A stretch of DNA of 64,000 bases, from positions 186,001 through 250,000 of the forward strand of contig NZ_UFQB01000005.1 of assembly GCF_900496965.1 (NCBI RefSeq), read 5' to 3'. The DNA is from Achromobacter agilis. Lineage in GTDB: Bacteria; Pseudomonadota; Gammaproteobacteria; Burkholderiales; Burkholderiaceae_B. The position numbers were made by a program, and so were the translations under genes. Below, in pieces: positions 18,563-27,631 of this stretch. The notes under the pieces are model-generated. The model worked only from the letters and a program-made list of their open reading frames with translations. It made no database searches and was not told where the DNA came from. Position 1 is the first letter of the stretch, and every line of letters starts with the position of its first letter.

Positions 18563-19780
18563 TCAAGCCGAACGAACGACTTCTTTCCGAGCATCCTGCT
18601 GCGCCTCTTTGCAGGCAACCATCGCAGCCAGACCCTGGTTCAGGTCGGCGATCAGGTCTTCCGGATCTTCCAGCCCCACGTGCACGCGTACCGCCCTGCC
18701 CTTGTAGGGCCATCGGTCGCCGTGGTGCTTTCCCGGACTGAACGGGATGGCCAGGCTTTCATAGCCGCCCCACGACACGCCGATCCCAAAATGATGCAAC
18801 GTATCGACGAAAGCTGCCACTGATTCGTCATCGCTTGCGCGCAGGACCACGGTGAACAGGCCGCTCGCGCCCCTGAAATCACGTTTCCAGATGGCATGGC
18901 CCGGATGCGATGGCAGCGCCGGATGCACCACGGCCTCGACCTCGGCTTGCTGCTCCAGCCACTGCGCCACGCGGATTCCCGACGCCATATGTTTCTGCAG
19001 CCGCACGCCCATGGTGCGCAGCCCGCGCAACGCCAGGAAGATATCGTCGGGGCTGGCCGTCTGCCCCATTTCTTGCGTCGTCTCCTTGACCTTGGGCCAG
19101 GAGGCTTCGTTGCAGGTCACAACGCCGAGCATGGCATCCGAATGGCCCACGATGTACTTGGTGGCGGCGTGGATCGACACATCGACGCCATGCTCGAAAG
19201 CCTTGAAGAACAATGGCGTGGCCCAGGTGTTGTCCATGACGACGAAAGCGCCGTGCGCGTGCGCGGCCGCCGCGATGGCGGGAATATCCTGGATTTCCAG
19301 TGTTTCGGAGCCTGGCGATTCGACGAATACGACGCGGGTATTGGGCTGCATGAGCGATTCAATGCTCTTGCCGCAAGCGGGGTCGTAGACCTGTACTTCC
19401 ACCCCGTAGCGGCTAAGCACGCGATCGAGGAAGGAGCGGGTCGGCGAATAAGCGCTATACGACACCAGGATATGGTCGCCGGCCTTGAGCAATGCGGTGA
19501 GCGCCGTGGCGATGGCCGCCAGGCCCGAGGGAAATACCAGCGAGCGGTGGCCTCCCTCCAGGGTGGCCATGGCCTCCTCGAATGCATGGGCGGTGGCGGT
19601 TCCATAGCGGCCATAGGTGGTGGCGCCCGGCTCTTGCGCGGCGCGGGCGCGCTTCATGCCTTCCCATTCCGCCATGCTGCCGGCGAGAATCGTCGACGCC
19701 CTGCAGATCGGGGTATTCACCAGGCCGCCAAACCGCTCCGGATGCCGGCCTGCGCTGACGAGTTGAGTATTTTCCCTCAT
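18563..19780 (-). CDS. metC: Cys/Met metabolism PLP enzyme, cystathionine beta-lyase-like
   Basis: 405 aa, ATG at 19780 with GGAG nine bases upstream. The fold-type I PLP features are in place: TTYGRYGTATAHAFEEAMA, FPSGLAAI, Asp183 in VMDNTWATP and PLP Lys208 in HAATKYIVGHSDAMLG. Length and the C-terminal SWGGYESL motif match cystathionine beta-lyase, which splits cystathionine or other cysteine conjugates to a thiol, pyruvate and ammonia. It is the promoter-proximal gene of the minus-strand run towards 15.5 kb. A role on a special sulfur substrate is possible given the BisC-like gene nearby. Confidence 0.82.
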   Translation of the reverse strand: MRENTQLVSAGRHPERFGGLVNTPICRASTILAGSMAEWEGMKRARAAQEPGATTYGRYGTATAHAFEEAMATLEGGHRSLVFPSGLAAIATALTALLKAGDHILVSYSAYSPTRSFLDRVLSRYGVEVQVYDPACGKSIESLMQPNTRVVFVESPGSETLEIQDIPAIAAAAHAHGAFVVMDNTWATPLFFKAFEHGVDVSIHAATKYIVGHSDAMLGVVTCNEASWPKVKETTQEMGQTASPDDIFLALRGLRTMGVRLQKHMASGIRVAQWLEQQAEVEAVVHPALPSHPGHAIWKRDFRGASGLFTVVLRASDDESVAAFVDTLHHFGIGVSWGGYESLAIPFSPGKHHGDRWPYKGRAVRVHVGLEDPEDLIADLNQGLAAMVACKEAQQDARKEVVRSA

Positions 19781-20071
19781 GAACTTCAATCTCCGTGGAT
19801 ACGCAGCCAGCGCTTCTGCGGGAAGTCGAAGGCCACTGATGACGCGATCAAGTTTATGGGGCCAGTCGGTGAAAACTCTTCGATTTTTTACCGCTTCCGA
19901 CGGAAAAAAGAGAAAAATAATCACCGCCGAATTCCGACAATCCTTGCGACGGCGGACAGGACGTAGCAAGATCAGGTTCAACTCGGATCTTGATCCGCCC
20001 CTATTTTCAGTATTTGCGCGGTCAGTCCATGTCCCGCAACAACCGATTTTCAAACCTGATGGGATCTGTCA

Positions 20072-21694
20072 ATGTCCAATACTTCCATCCATCCGCCGCA
20101 ACGTAGCGAGGCCCAGCGCATAGGCGTGCCCCGGGAAACCTTCCCCTTGGAAAAGCGCGTCGCCACGGTGCCCGACGTCGTCGAGAAACTGATCAAGCTT
20201 GGGTTCAAGGTCGCCGTCGAATCCGGCGCCGGCGAAGCCGCGAATTTCAGCGACGATGCCTATCGCGCCGCTGGAGCCGAGATCATCGATGGCGCCGCGG
20301 CCCTCTGGGCCGCCTCGGACATTGTCTTCAAGGTACGGCCGCCCAGCCCCGATGAAGTCGGCCTGATGCGCGAAGGCGGCATGCTCATCGACTTCATCTG
20401 GCCGGCCCAGCACCCCGAGCTGATGCAGCAGCTGGCCGCCCGGAAAGCCACGGTACTGGCCATAGACTGCCTGCCGCGCACGCTTTCGCGCGCGCAGAAG
20501 ATGGATGCGCTGACCTCCACCGCAGGCGTCAGCGGCTATCGCGCCGTCATCGAGGCGGCCAATGCCTTCGGCCGCTACTTCAACGGCCAGATCACGGCGG
20601 CGGGCAAAGTGCCGCCAGCCAAGGTCTTCATCGCCGGCGCGGGCGTAGCGGGCCTGGCGGCCATCGGCACGGCCGCCAACCTGGGCGCCATCGTACGCGC
20701 CAACGACACCCGGGCCGAGGTGGCCGACCAGGTCAAGTCGCTGGGCGGCGAATTCGTCAAGGTCGACTACGAGGAGGACGGCGCTGGCGGCGGCGGATAC
20801 GCCAAGGTCATGAGCGAGGGCTTCCAGGCCGCGCAGCGCCAGATGTATGCGCAGCAGGCCAAGGACGCGGATATCATCATCACCACCGCCCTGATCCCCG
20901 GCAAGCCGGCGCCCAAGCTCATCACGGCCGAGATGGTGCAGAGCATGAAGCCCGGCAGCGTGATCGTGGACATGGCCGCCGAACAGGGCGGCAATTGCGA
21001 ACTCACCGTACCCGGCGAGGCCGTGGTGCGCCACGGCGTGACCATCATCGGCTATACCGACCTGGCTTCGCGCCTGGCCAAGCAATCATCCACGTTGTAC
21101 GCCACCAACCTGCTGCGCCTGACCGAGGAGTTGTGCAAGGCCAAGGACGGGCTGGCGATCGTCAACATGGAAGACGATGCGATCCGGGGCCTGACGGTGA
21201 TCAAGGACGGCGCCATCACCTGGCCCGCACCGCCACTGAAACAAGCGCCCCCACCCGCGCCCAAGGCGGCCGCCGCCCCGGTGGCCGAGAAGAAGAGCGG
21301 CCACGGCCATGGCGCCCGCGCCCCCATGTCGGCCAAGACGCTGGCCCTGGTCTTCCTCGTGGCGGCCGGGCTGTTCGCCTGCGTAGGCGCCTACGCGCCC
21401 GCGGCCTTCCTGGGCCACTTCACGGTGTTCGTGCTGGCCTGCTTCATCGGCTACATGGTGGTGTGGAACGTCACGCCCGCGTTGCATACCCCGCTGATGA
21501 GCGTGACCAACGCCATCTCCAGCATCATCGCGATCGGCGCACTGGTGCAGATCGCGCCGCCCGAAGCCGGCACAGCCGGCCGGCCGGACGGGCTGATCCT
21601 GTGGCTCGCTTTCGCCGCGCTGGTGCTCACGGCCATCAACATGTTCGGCGGCTTTGCCGTCACACGCCGCATGCTCGCCATGTTCCGCAAGTAA
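20072..21694 (+). CDS. pntA: Proton-translocating NAD(P) transhydrogenase, alpha subunit
   Basis: 540 aa. Residues about 15-385 are the NAD-binding domain I ([35 protein letters not shown]). After a linker rich in Ala, Pro and Lys come four membrane helices near residues 415-530. This is the fused E. coli-type alpha chain, not the split alpha1/alpha2 form. With PntB in the inner membrane it couples proton entry to hydride transfer from NADH to NADP+. The gene ends 28 bases before pntB. Confidence 0.95.
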   Translation: MSNTSIHPPQRSEAQRIGVPRETFPLEKRVATVPDVVEKLIKLGFKVAVESGAGEAANFSDDAYRAAGAEIIDGAAALWAASDIVFKVRPPSPDEVGLMREGGMLIDFIWPAQHPELMQQLAARKATVLAIDCLPRTLSRAQKMDALTSTAGVSGYRAVIEAANAFGRYFNGQITAAGKVPPAKVFIAGAGVAGLAAIGTAANLGAIVRANDTRAEVADQVKSLGGEFVKVDYEEDGAGGGGYAKVMSEGFQAAQRQMYAQQAKDADIIITTALIPGKPAPKLITAEMVQSMKPGSVIVDMAAEQGGNCELTVPGEAVVRHGVTIIGYTDLASRLAKQSSTLYATNLLRLTEELCKAKDGLAIVNMEDDAIRGLTVIKDGAITWPAPPLKQAPPPAPKAAAAPVAEKKSGHGHGARAPMSAKTLALVFLVAAGLFACVGAYAPAAFLGHFTVFVLACFIGYMVVWNVTPALHTPLMSVTNAISSIIAIGALVQIAPPEAGTAGRPDGLILWLAFAALVLTAINMFGGFAVTRRMLAMFRK

Positions 21695-21722
21695 TGACTA
21701 TCAGAGCATAAGGAAAACGAAC

Positions 21723-23138
21723 ATGTCCCAATCGCTCGCTACCGTCGCCTACCTGGGCGCGGCCATTCTCTTCATCCTCAGCCTGGGAGGGCTGTCCAAC
21801 CCGGAAACCTCGCGCCGCGGCAACCTCTTCGGCATGATCGGCATGGCTCTGGCCGTGCTGGCCACAGTGCTCGGCCCGCGCGTCGGCTCCTCCGGCATCG
21901 CCTGGATCGTCGGCGCGCTGGTCATCGGCGGCGGCATCGGTCTCTACGCTGCCAAAACCGTGAAGATGACCCAGATGCCCGAGCTGGTCGCGCTCATGCA
22001 CAGCTTGGTGGGTCTGGCCGCCTGCCTGGTCGGCTACGCCAGCTATGTCGATACCTCGGTGCAATTCCAAGGCGCGGAAAAAGCCATCCATGAGGTGGAG
22101 ATCTATGTCGGCATCCTGATCGGCGCGATCACATTCAGCGGCTCCCTGATCGCCTTCGGCAAGCTCAACGGCAGGATCGGCGGCAAGCCGGTGCTGCTGC
22201 CGGGCCGCCATTGGCTCAACCTGGCGGCGCTGCTGGTGGTGATCTGGTTCGGCAGACAATTCCTGAACGCCGCCGAGCCCGGCGCGGGGATGACGGCACT
22301 GGTCGTCATGACGGCGATCGCGCTGCTGTTCGGCGTGCACATGGTCATGGCTATCGGCGGAGCCGACATGCCGGTAGTGGTTTCCATGCTCAACAGCTAC
22401 TCGGGCTGGGCGGCAGCCGCCACGGGCTTCATGCTGAGTAACGACCTGTTGATCGTCACCGGCGCGCTGGTGGGTTCTTCGGGCGCCATCCTCTCCTACA
22501 TCATGTGCCAGGCGATGAACCGCAACTTCATCAGCGTGATCGCCGGCGGCTTTGGTTCCGGCGCGCCGAAAAAGGCCGCCTCGGGCGACAAGGCCGCAGA
22601 GCCGCAGGGCGAGGTGGTTCCCGTCAGCGCCACCGAAACGACCGAAATGCTGCGCGAAGCCAAAAGCGTGATCATCGTGCCCGGTTACGGCATGGCGGTG
22701 GCCCAGGCTCAGCACACGGTGTACGAGATCACCAAGGCCCTGCGCGAAAAAGGCGTGAACGTGCGCTTCGCCATCCACCCGGTGGCCGGCCGTATGCCGG
22801 GCCACATGAACGTGCTGCTGGCCGAGGCCAAGGTGCCCTATGACATCGTGATGGAGATGGACGAAATCAACGAGGAGTTCCCGGACGCCGACGTGGCCAT
22901 CGTGATCGGCGCCAACGACATCGTGAACCCCAGCGCGGCGGAAGACCCGACGAGCCCGATCGCCGGCATGCCGGTGCTTGAAGTATGGAAAGCCAGGCAC
23001 TCCATCGTGATGAAGCGATCGATGGCCTCCGGCTACGCGGGCGTGGACAATCCGCTGTTCTACAAAGAGAACAACCGCATGCTGTTTGGGGATGCGAAGA
23101 AGATGCTGGACGAGGTGCTGTCCGCGCTCAGGGGCTGA
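21723..23138 (+). CDS. pntB: Proton-translocating NAD(P) transhydrogenase, beta subunit
   Basis: 471 aa, ATG at 21723 after AAGGAAAACGA. Multiple membrane helices fill the first 270 residues. The NADP-binding domain III follows: [16 protein letters not shown], then [19 protein letters not shown], and [10 protein letters not shown], all diagnostic for PntB. It forms one operon with pntA. Confidence 0.96.
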   Translation: MSQSLATVAYLGAAILFILSLGGLSNPETSRRGNLFGMIGMALAVLATVLGPRVGSSGIAWIVGALVIGGGIGLYAAKTVKMTQMPELVALMHSLVGLAACLVGYASYVDTSVQFQGAEKAIHEVEIYVGILIGAITFSGSLIAFGKLNGRIGGKPVLLPGRHWLNLAALLVVIWFGRQFLNAAEPGAGMTALVVMTAIALLFGVHMVMAIGGADMPVVVSMLNSYSGWAAAATGFMLSNDLLIVTGALVGSSGAILSYIMCQAMNRNFISVIAGGFGSGAPKKAASGDKAAEPQGEVVPVSATETTEMLREAKSVIIVPGYGMAVAQAQHTVYEITKALREKGVNVRFAIHPVAGRMPGHMNVLLAEAKVPYDIVMEMDEINEEFPDADVAIVIGANDIVNPSAAEDPTSPIAGMPVLEVWKARHSIVMKRSMASGYAGVDNPLFYKENNRMLFGDAKKMLDEVLSALRG

Positions 23139-23150
23139 CCGGCCCCGCCC

Positions 23151-23185
23151 GTGCCGGGCGCCATCGTGGCCATGGCGCCCGGCAC
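23151..23185. terminator. Hairpin between pntB and convergent LysR gene
   Basis: A perfect 14-bp stem (GTGCCGGGCGCCAT with its complement at 23172-23185) and a seven-base loop, just after the pntB stop and before the end of the opposing LysR gene. It has no T-tract. Confidence 0.65.
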
Positions 23186-23197
23186 GGACGAAATGCG

Positions 23198-24175
23198 TCA
23201 GCCTCGCGCACCGGACCGGGACCGGGACTGGGACCGGGCTCGTCTCGGCTTGCTTGTGTCTAGGAAGCTCCAGCGGCCCGCGCGCTCTTCGATGATTGTG
23301 GGAAATGTCTCCAGGCAAAGCTTGTGAAGCGCGCGCACGAACGGATTCGATTTCAGGAACATGGCTTCGCCGAAGTAGATGGGAATCCGCGGCGCGTTGG
23401 GGAGCGCGATGCAGTTCAGGCGCCTGTCCGACTCGTCGATGCACCAGGTGGGCAGCAAGGCGAAGCCCAGGCCTTCGTCGACGCAGCGCTTGACGCTCAT
23501 GCTGGTCGAGGTAGATACCGCGACCCTTGGCTGCTCGTTGCCGACCGACAAATAGTCCAGTGCGATATTGCGCAGCATCTGGCCCGGTTCATAAGTCACC
23601 AGCGGCCGTCCGAGCGCCCATTCCGGAACCGCCGTCTCATCGGGCGGCGCGGGCCAGCTCGAAGGGAACGCCAGCGCCGGCTGATAGTGGCAGATCACGC
23701 GCTGCGGAATCACCGTATCGCCAAAATAGCGCTCGCTCAAACACACATCGAGCGTGCCATTGCGGATCAGCTCCGGCAGCGAAACGTCTTTTTCGTAGCC
23801 GACGATCTCGACGTTGGGATACATCCGCTGGAATTTTGTCAGCACCGGCGGCAGCAAGTAGAAAAAAATCGCGTGCGGCATTCCGATACGGATGACCGGC
23901 CGCTCCTTATCGATCAAGCTGCCCAGGCGCGTCAGCATGACATCGAACTCCGGCGCCAGCAGCCGGTAAAGGCTGGTGCCGCGCGGAGTGAGCTTGATCG
24001 ACTTGGCGCCCCGCCCGGCCACCACCAGCTTCTCGCCGACGCGCTGCTCAAGGCGCCGGATGTGATTGGCCACCGACTGGTAGGTGATGTTCAGCCTGCG
24101 CGCCGCGGCGGAATAGGTGCCCTCCTGTGCGACAAGGAAAAAAGTCTGTGTGAGAGTGAGGTCCACCTCTTTCAT
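23198..24175 (-). CDS. LysR-family transcriptional regulator
   Basis: 325 aa from ATG at 24175, which has GGAGG at the right distance; the longer frame from 24199 has no such support. The N-terminal winged helix-turn-helix is clear: FFLVAQEGTYSAAARRLNITYQSVANHIRRLEQ (residues about 12-44, broken here only by my reading). Residues 85-300 are the effector domain. The last 18 residues form a Ser/Arg tail encoded by tandem GGGACC-type hexamers near 23211-23240. It is convergent with pntB, and its target is unknown. Confidence 0.85.
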   Translation of the reverse strand: MKEVDLTLTQTFFLVAQEGTYSAAARRLNITYQSVANHIRRLEQRVGEKLVVAGRGAKSIKLTPRGTSLYRLLAPEFDVMLTRLGSLIDKERPVIRIGMPHAIFFYLLPPVLTKFQRMYPNVEIVGYEKDVSLPELIRNGTLDVCLSERYFGDTVIPQRVICHYQPALAFPSSWPAPPDETAVPEWALGRPLVTYEPGQMLRNIALDYLSVGNEQPRVAVSTSTSMSVKRCVDEGLGFALLPTWCIDESDRRLNCIALPNAPRIPIYFGEAMFLKSNPFVRALHKLCLETFPTIIEERAGRWSFLDTSKPRRARSQSRSRSGARG

Positions 24176-24320
24176 CGTGCCTCCGGCTTCCCGGCTCAAA
24201 TATAAAATTTCTTGTAGGTTTGGATCGATGAATTGTATCGCTCCAATCTGAGGCCATCTATAACATCGACTTCAGGTTTGGCCTCCGAACCGCGCAGCAG
24301 CTGCATGCTTGCCGTGCAGA

Positions 24321-24360
24321 AAGGAGGGTAAGCAGAGTGAGCCATTGACAGTCGTCGCTG
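24321..24360 (+). repeat. 40-bp dispersed intergenic repeat, copy 1
   Basis: This 40-base segment matches 32873-32912 at 36 of 40 positions in the same orientation; the core is TAAGCAGAGTGAGC. It lies in the gap between the LysR and Lrp genes. I know of no feature it belongs to. It could be the scar of a mobile element. Confidence 0.55.
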
Positions 24361-24424
24361 ACTCTCCGACAAAAATATGCAGTCGCCTTGTGCGCGGCTC
24401 GGGCCAAGCGCGGGGGTCAACGCT

Positions 24425-24883
24425 ATGGACAAGAAAGATCGATGCATCCTCGCGCTGCTTCAGGCAGACGCGCGCCTCTCGAACAACGAAATCGCGGAAC
24501 GGGTCCACCTTTCGCCCACCGCCTGCTGGAAGCGGATTCAACAATTGCAGGCGTCCGGGCTCATTCGCCGTCAGGTTTGCCTGCTGGACAACAACAAGGT
24601 GGGGCTGGGCCTGACGGTGTTCGTCTCGATAAAAACGAACCGCCACGATCTCAATTGGCTTGAAAAATTCGCGCTCGGCGTCAAAGACATGCCGGAAGTC
24701 ATGGAGTTCTACCGGATGACCGGCGAAACCGACTACCTTCTCAAGGTGGTGGTGCCCGATATCGCAGGGTTCGATCTCGTCTACAAGAAGCTCATCCGGG
24801 TCGCCGAATTGTTTGACGTCAGTTCGAGTTTCGCGATGGAAGAGCTGAAGTACACCACGGCCTTGCCGCTTGATTATCTTTGA
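24425..24883 (+). CDS. Lrp/AsnC-family transcriptional regulator
   Basis: 152 aa from ATG at 24425 (MDKKDRCILALLQADARLS); an upstream in-frame ATG at 24377 adds a non-homologous 16 residues. The helix-turn-helix (NNEIAERVHLSPTACWKRIQ) is followed by the RAM ligand-binding domain (VMEFYRMTGETDYLLKVVV). Proteins of this group respond to amino acids, and a neighbouring amino-acid gene is the usual target. It is divergent from the LysR gene. Confidence 0.87.
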   Translation: MDKKDRCILALLQADARLSNNEIAERVHLSPTACWKRIQQLQASGLIRRQVCLLDNNKVGLGLTVFVSIKTNRHDLNWLEKFALGVKDMPEVMEFYRMTGETDYLLKVVVPDIAGFDLVYKKLIRVAELFDVSSSFAMEELKYTTALPLDYL

Positions 24884-25025
24884 CTCGATAAGCGCGGCAG
24901 GCAGCGAAAATACGGCGCGCCACGTCGGTGAGCGCAAAACATACCGAACTTGCTCGACAGACCGGCCGTTCGGCATTCGCGCGCGTTCCGTCTTAAAATA
25001 GCCGCTTTTTGCCGAAAGAACCGTC

Positions 25026-25988
25026 ATGGCCATAGCCATGAAGGGCTTTCATCCTTTACAAATAAGTGTGGTGAAGATGAACAAGCCTTTCATTTCGCTG
25101 TGCCCTGAAATCACCCGGGCGCACGCGCTGACTCTGATGGATTGGTTGGAAGACGAACGCGTCACCTGCTATCTGAGCGATTCGCGCCATGTCTCCCGCT
25201 TCATCGAGCAAGCCATCGATCGGACCCAGCTGCCGATCTTGACTCATCTGTTCAACCAGGGCGGCCGCTTCTTCATGGCCTATGACCGGCATGACGCCCC
25301 GGTGGGTTTCGTCCGCCTCATCAAGACCGGCCCGGACTGCGAGATCGTCCTGGTCATCGGAAACAGCGACAACTGGGGCCGGAACCTTGGCGCCAGCACG
25401 ATCCGCGAAGGCATGAAACTGGCCTTCCTCGACATGCGGTCCGAGAAGCTCATCGCCAAGATCCATCCTGACAACGCGCGCTCGCTGAAGGCCTTTCTGC
25501 GCATCGGCTTTCTGCTTGAAGGCGAAACGCCGACATTGAAGTCACTTTCCATGACTGCGGGGCGCTATCTCCGGCTCCTGCGCGAAGGCGCCGTCGGCGA
25601 CTCCAACGATATCTACATCACTGAGATCGACAAGGCCCGGCTCAAGAGCCTGATCGAGCTCGAACAAGGCCCGGCGATCGTCGAACTCGAGCACGAGCTC
25701 GAGCGGGCCATTGTCGTCAAGCCGCAGCAGGTGGCGCGCAATGTCGTCACGATGAACTCCAGGGCCTTGCTGCAGCTGGACGACGAAGAAATGGAAGTGG
25801 CCCTGGTCTACCCTGAAGACGCGGATAGCAGCGCCGGTAAGTTTTCCGTGTGTTCCGACGTCGGCGCTGCCATCCTGGGCTATCAGGAAGGCGACGCCAT
25901 CGATTGGCGGATTTCGGACCGGACCCGCCGGATCGGGATCAGGAAAGTGCTTTACCAGCCGGAAGCCGCGGGCGATTTCCACCTGTAG
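25026..25988 (+). CDS. GNAT acetyltransferase fused to Rnk (GreA/B-like) domain
   Basis: 320 aa. Residues about 20-180 are a GNAT fold: acetyl-CoA loop NWGRNLGASTI and the late motif DNARSLKAFLRIGF. Residues about 190-320 match Rnk, the regulator of nucleoside diphosphate kinase, a member of the GreA/GreB-type family that binds RNA polymerase: IYITEIDKARLKSLIE, then NVVTMNSRALLQL, VGAAILGYQEGDAIDW, and YQPEAAGDFHL. There is no stop or frameshift between the two parts. A second start at 25077 (MNKPFISL) is possible. The gene stands alone after the Lrp gene, with a TTAAAATAG-like -10 near 24992. The acetylation target is unknown; RNA polymerase or a partner is an inference from the fusion. Confidence 0.85.
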   Translation: MAIAMKGFHPLQISVVKMNKPFISLCPEITRAHALTLMDWLEDERVTCYLSDSRHVSRFIEQAIDRTQLPILTHLFNQGGRFFMAYDRHDAPVGFVRLIKTGPDCEIVLVIGNSDNWGRNLGASTIREGMKLAFLDMRSEKLIAKIHPDNARSLKAFLRIGFLLEGETPTLKSLSMTAGRYLRLLREGAVGDSNDIYITEIDKARLKSLIELEQGPAIVELEHELERAIVVKPQQVARNVVTMNSRALLQLDDEEMEVALVYPEDADSSAGKFSVCSDVGAAILGYQEGDAIDWRISDRTRRIGIRKVLYQPEAAGDFHL

Positions 25989-26132
25989 CTCGGCGCTCAC
26001 GGATCAGGCGCGCTGGCCTTCGAAAGGTATGACGGGGCCGCGCTTTCCGTCACCATCCCAGCCAACAAGCATGTAGGGAACCTTCATGCTGCATTACACC
26101 TGTCTTTCCGCCCACGCCCAACTTCTGCCTCG

Positions 26133-26261
26133 GATACGGACTGGGACCCGGACAACGGCGGCTTCGACGGCTGGGCCGAATGGTTTGAAGAGCTGCCGCT
26201 GCTGTTCCTGTACCTGATCGGCGATGCACATCATCCGCCGCGGGTGATGGCTCTTATTTGA
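26133..26261 (+). pseudogene. Decayed coding fragment of unknown family
   Basis: About 42 codons ending at TGA 26259-26261, reading DTDWDPDNGGFDGWAEW and then ELPLLFLYLIGDAHHP. Nearly every third base is G or C, unlike the flanking AT-rich DNA, so this was once real coding sequence of the host type. There is no start codon. I do not recognise the family. Confidence 0.35.
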
Positions 26262-26667
26262 TTTACCAGCCTGCCGCTTGACAACGCGCGACCCGTTTAG
26301 TTGTCTCTCAACGCACGCCCATACTTTGATGAAGCACGCCACTCAATCGCGGCGCAGCGGCGGGCGGGCAGATTCCCTTGCCGAAACACTCCCTTATTTG
26401 GAAAAACGTCAATGGTGCCTGGTTTTTGCACCGCGTTTATGCATCGGATTATCTTCTGCCCATTGAGAATATTGACGCCACGATAAAGGCAGTCAGCGAT
26501 TTCAATCAGACAACCCTTCAGCAGCGCGGCGCTGAGCATCTGGCATTCAATAGTCGATATGACCCTATACGGAAAAGATTTCGTCGCAATTCTGCCGACA
26601 CAAAACCGAACTTATCGAGGCATTACATCAAGGCATCCGGGAATTTTCAGGAGAAAAGAATTCATAT

Positions 26668-26820
26668 ATGGATCGCTACGTAGAAAAATTATCCAAGAAT
26701 TCTAAAAACGACCTGACCAATGAATTTATAAGTAACGCAATCATTTCACTTCGGCGCAAATATGTGGCGGATATTTACGCTCAGCAGGGTCGATGCATAG
26801 GATTTATGCGTATCCAATAA
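26668..26820 (+). CDS. Possible small basic protein, 50 aa
   Basis: ATG GAT CGC starts a 50-codon frame (MDRYVEKLSKNSKNDLTNEF and on to GFMRIQ) with AGGAG 14 bases upstream. Lysine-, asparagine- and isoleucine-rich use and low GC suggest foreign origin. The frame is also open for some 35 codons upstream of the ATG, so it could instead be the tail of a broken gene. No family is recognised. Confidence 0.3.
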   Translation: MDRYVEKLSKNSKNDLTNEFISNAIISLRRKYVADIYAQQGRCIGFMRIQ

Positions 26821-26932
26821 GACTTCGAGAATTTTCTTAGTTTTTTTTGTTACCCCACTTCATAGAATTCTTAAGCTCCTCAAAACAAGGCGCGCAAGCA
26901 GGTCGCGATAGGTTCATATGCGGCTTGCGGGG

Positions 26933-26964
26933 GTTTCCACACCAGCATTCTGGTGTCCGGAAAC
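26933..26964. promoter_or_regulatory. Inverted repeat upstream of the major fimbrin gene
   Basis: GTTTCC plus ACACCAG, a CATT loop, then CTGGTGT plus GGAAAC with a two-base bulge. It sits 35-66 bases before the fimbrin ATG. It could be an operator or a 5' UTR stem-loop. No poly-C tract of the Bordetella fim phase-variation type is present. Confidence 0.4.
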
Positions 26965-26998
26965 ACTTTCTTGATCTTCAATCAACAAAGAGTCAACT

Positions 26999-27568
26999 AT
27001 GAAAAAACTCGTTCTGAGCCTGGCCATTCTGTCCGCATGCGGCGCGGCTGGTTTCGCCCAAGCCGCCCCGGCCGACGGCGCGAAAGGCCTCATCAAGTTC
27101 ACCGGCAACATCAATGCAGACACGTGCACCCTGAGCAGCCCGAACGGCTCTATCGCCGGCAAAACCCTGACCGTGGACATGGATGAAGTCCCCGCCGCCT
27201 CGCTGGGCACCGAAGATGCGCCCTCGACGTCGGGCACGGGCCTGAACGCCGAGGCGAAGGATCTGGATCTGGACATTCAGTGCGCCACCGGCACCAAGGT
27301 CTCGATGACACTCACCCCGTCCGCCATCTCGGGCAAGGGTATTGCGGTGGAAGGCGGCGCCAAGAACGTGCAAATCGTGTTGACGCGTGACGGTTCCTTG
27401 GTGGACTTCACGAGCGGTTCCGCTGACGTGAACGCCAACGCCGCAGTCGACGGCAAATTCCGCGTTCCGCTGAAGGCCTACTACACCCGCGTCGCCGGCA
27501 AGGCAGTTGCCGACGTCACGGTCGGTAAGGCCAACGCGACGGTCAACTACGTTCTGAAGTACGAGTAA
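26999..27568 (+). CDS. Major fimbrial subunit (chaperone-usher pilin)
   Basis: 189 aa, ATG after AAAGAG. The signal peptide MKKLVLSLAILSACGAAGFAQA is followed by a pilin domain with GLIKFTGNINADTCTL and a second Cys in DIQCATGTK, the conserved disulfide pair. It ends ATVNYVLKYE with the penultimate-Tyr beta-strand needed for chaperone and usher recognition. The size fits type 1-like and Bordetella Fim2/Fim3-type major pilins. It is followed by chaperone and usher genes in one transcription unit. Confidence 0.88.
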   Translation: MKKLVLSLAILSACGAAGFAQAAPADGAKGLIKFTGNINADTCTLSSPNGSIAGKTLTVDMDEVPAASLGTEDAPSTSGTGLNAEAKDLDLDIQCATGTKVSMTLTPSAISGKGIAVEGGAKNVQIVLTRDGSLVDFTSGSADVNANAAVDGKFRVPLKAYYTRVAGKAVADVTVGKANATVNYVLKYE

Positions 27569-27578
27569 GTCTCGATAT

Positions 27579-27613
27579 GCCGCGGCGAGTCGGCGAGCCG
27601 GTTGCGCCGCGGC
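27579..27613 (+). promoter_or_regulatory. Hairpin between fimbrin and chaperone genes
   Basis: GCCGCGGCG and CGCCGCGGC are perfect 9-bp arms, with a smaller CGGC/GCCG stem inside. It follows the fimbrin stop by 10 bases. There is no T-tract, so partial termination or mRNA stabilisation of the abundant pilin message is more likely than a full stop. Confidence 0.5.
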
Positions 27614-27631
27614 GAAAACGAAGGGAGTGCA

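Larger units (their letters stand above)
26262..26998. other. Low-GC intergenic region upstream of the fimbrial genes
   Basis: About 740 bases, clearly more AT-rich than the rest of the window. A 101-codon frame at 26378-26683 (containing LIWKNVNGAWFLHRVYASDY) and frames in the other two registers look like pieces of one or more broken foreign genes; none is recognisable. It holds a run of eight T at 26841-26848 and a hairpin at 26933-26964. The fimbrial promoter should lie near its right end. Confidence 0.45.

Noticed and set aside
21660-23444. 594-codon minus-strand frame opposite pntB
   Set aside because: It is antisense to a certain gene and rich in His, Arg and Gln; no motif is present.
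26841-26848. Run of eight T as a fimbrial phase-variation tract
   Set aside because: It lies about 150 bases before the pilin start, is short, and is not the poly-C type used in Bordetella fim promoters; no promoter elements flank it convincingly.
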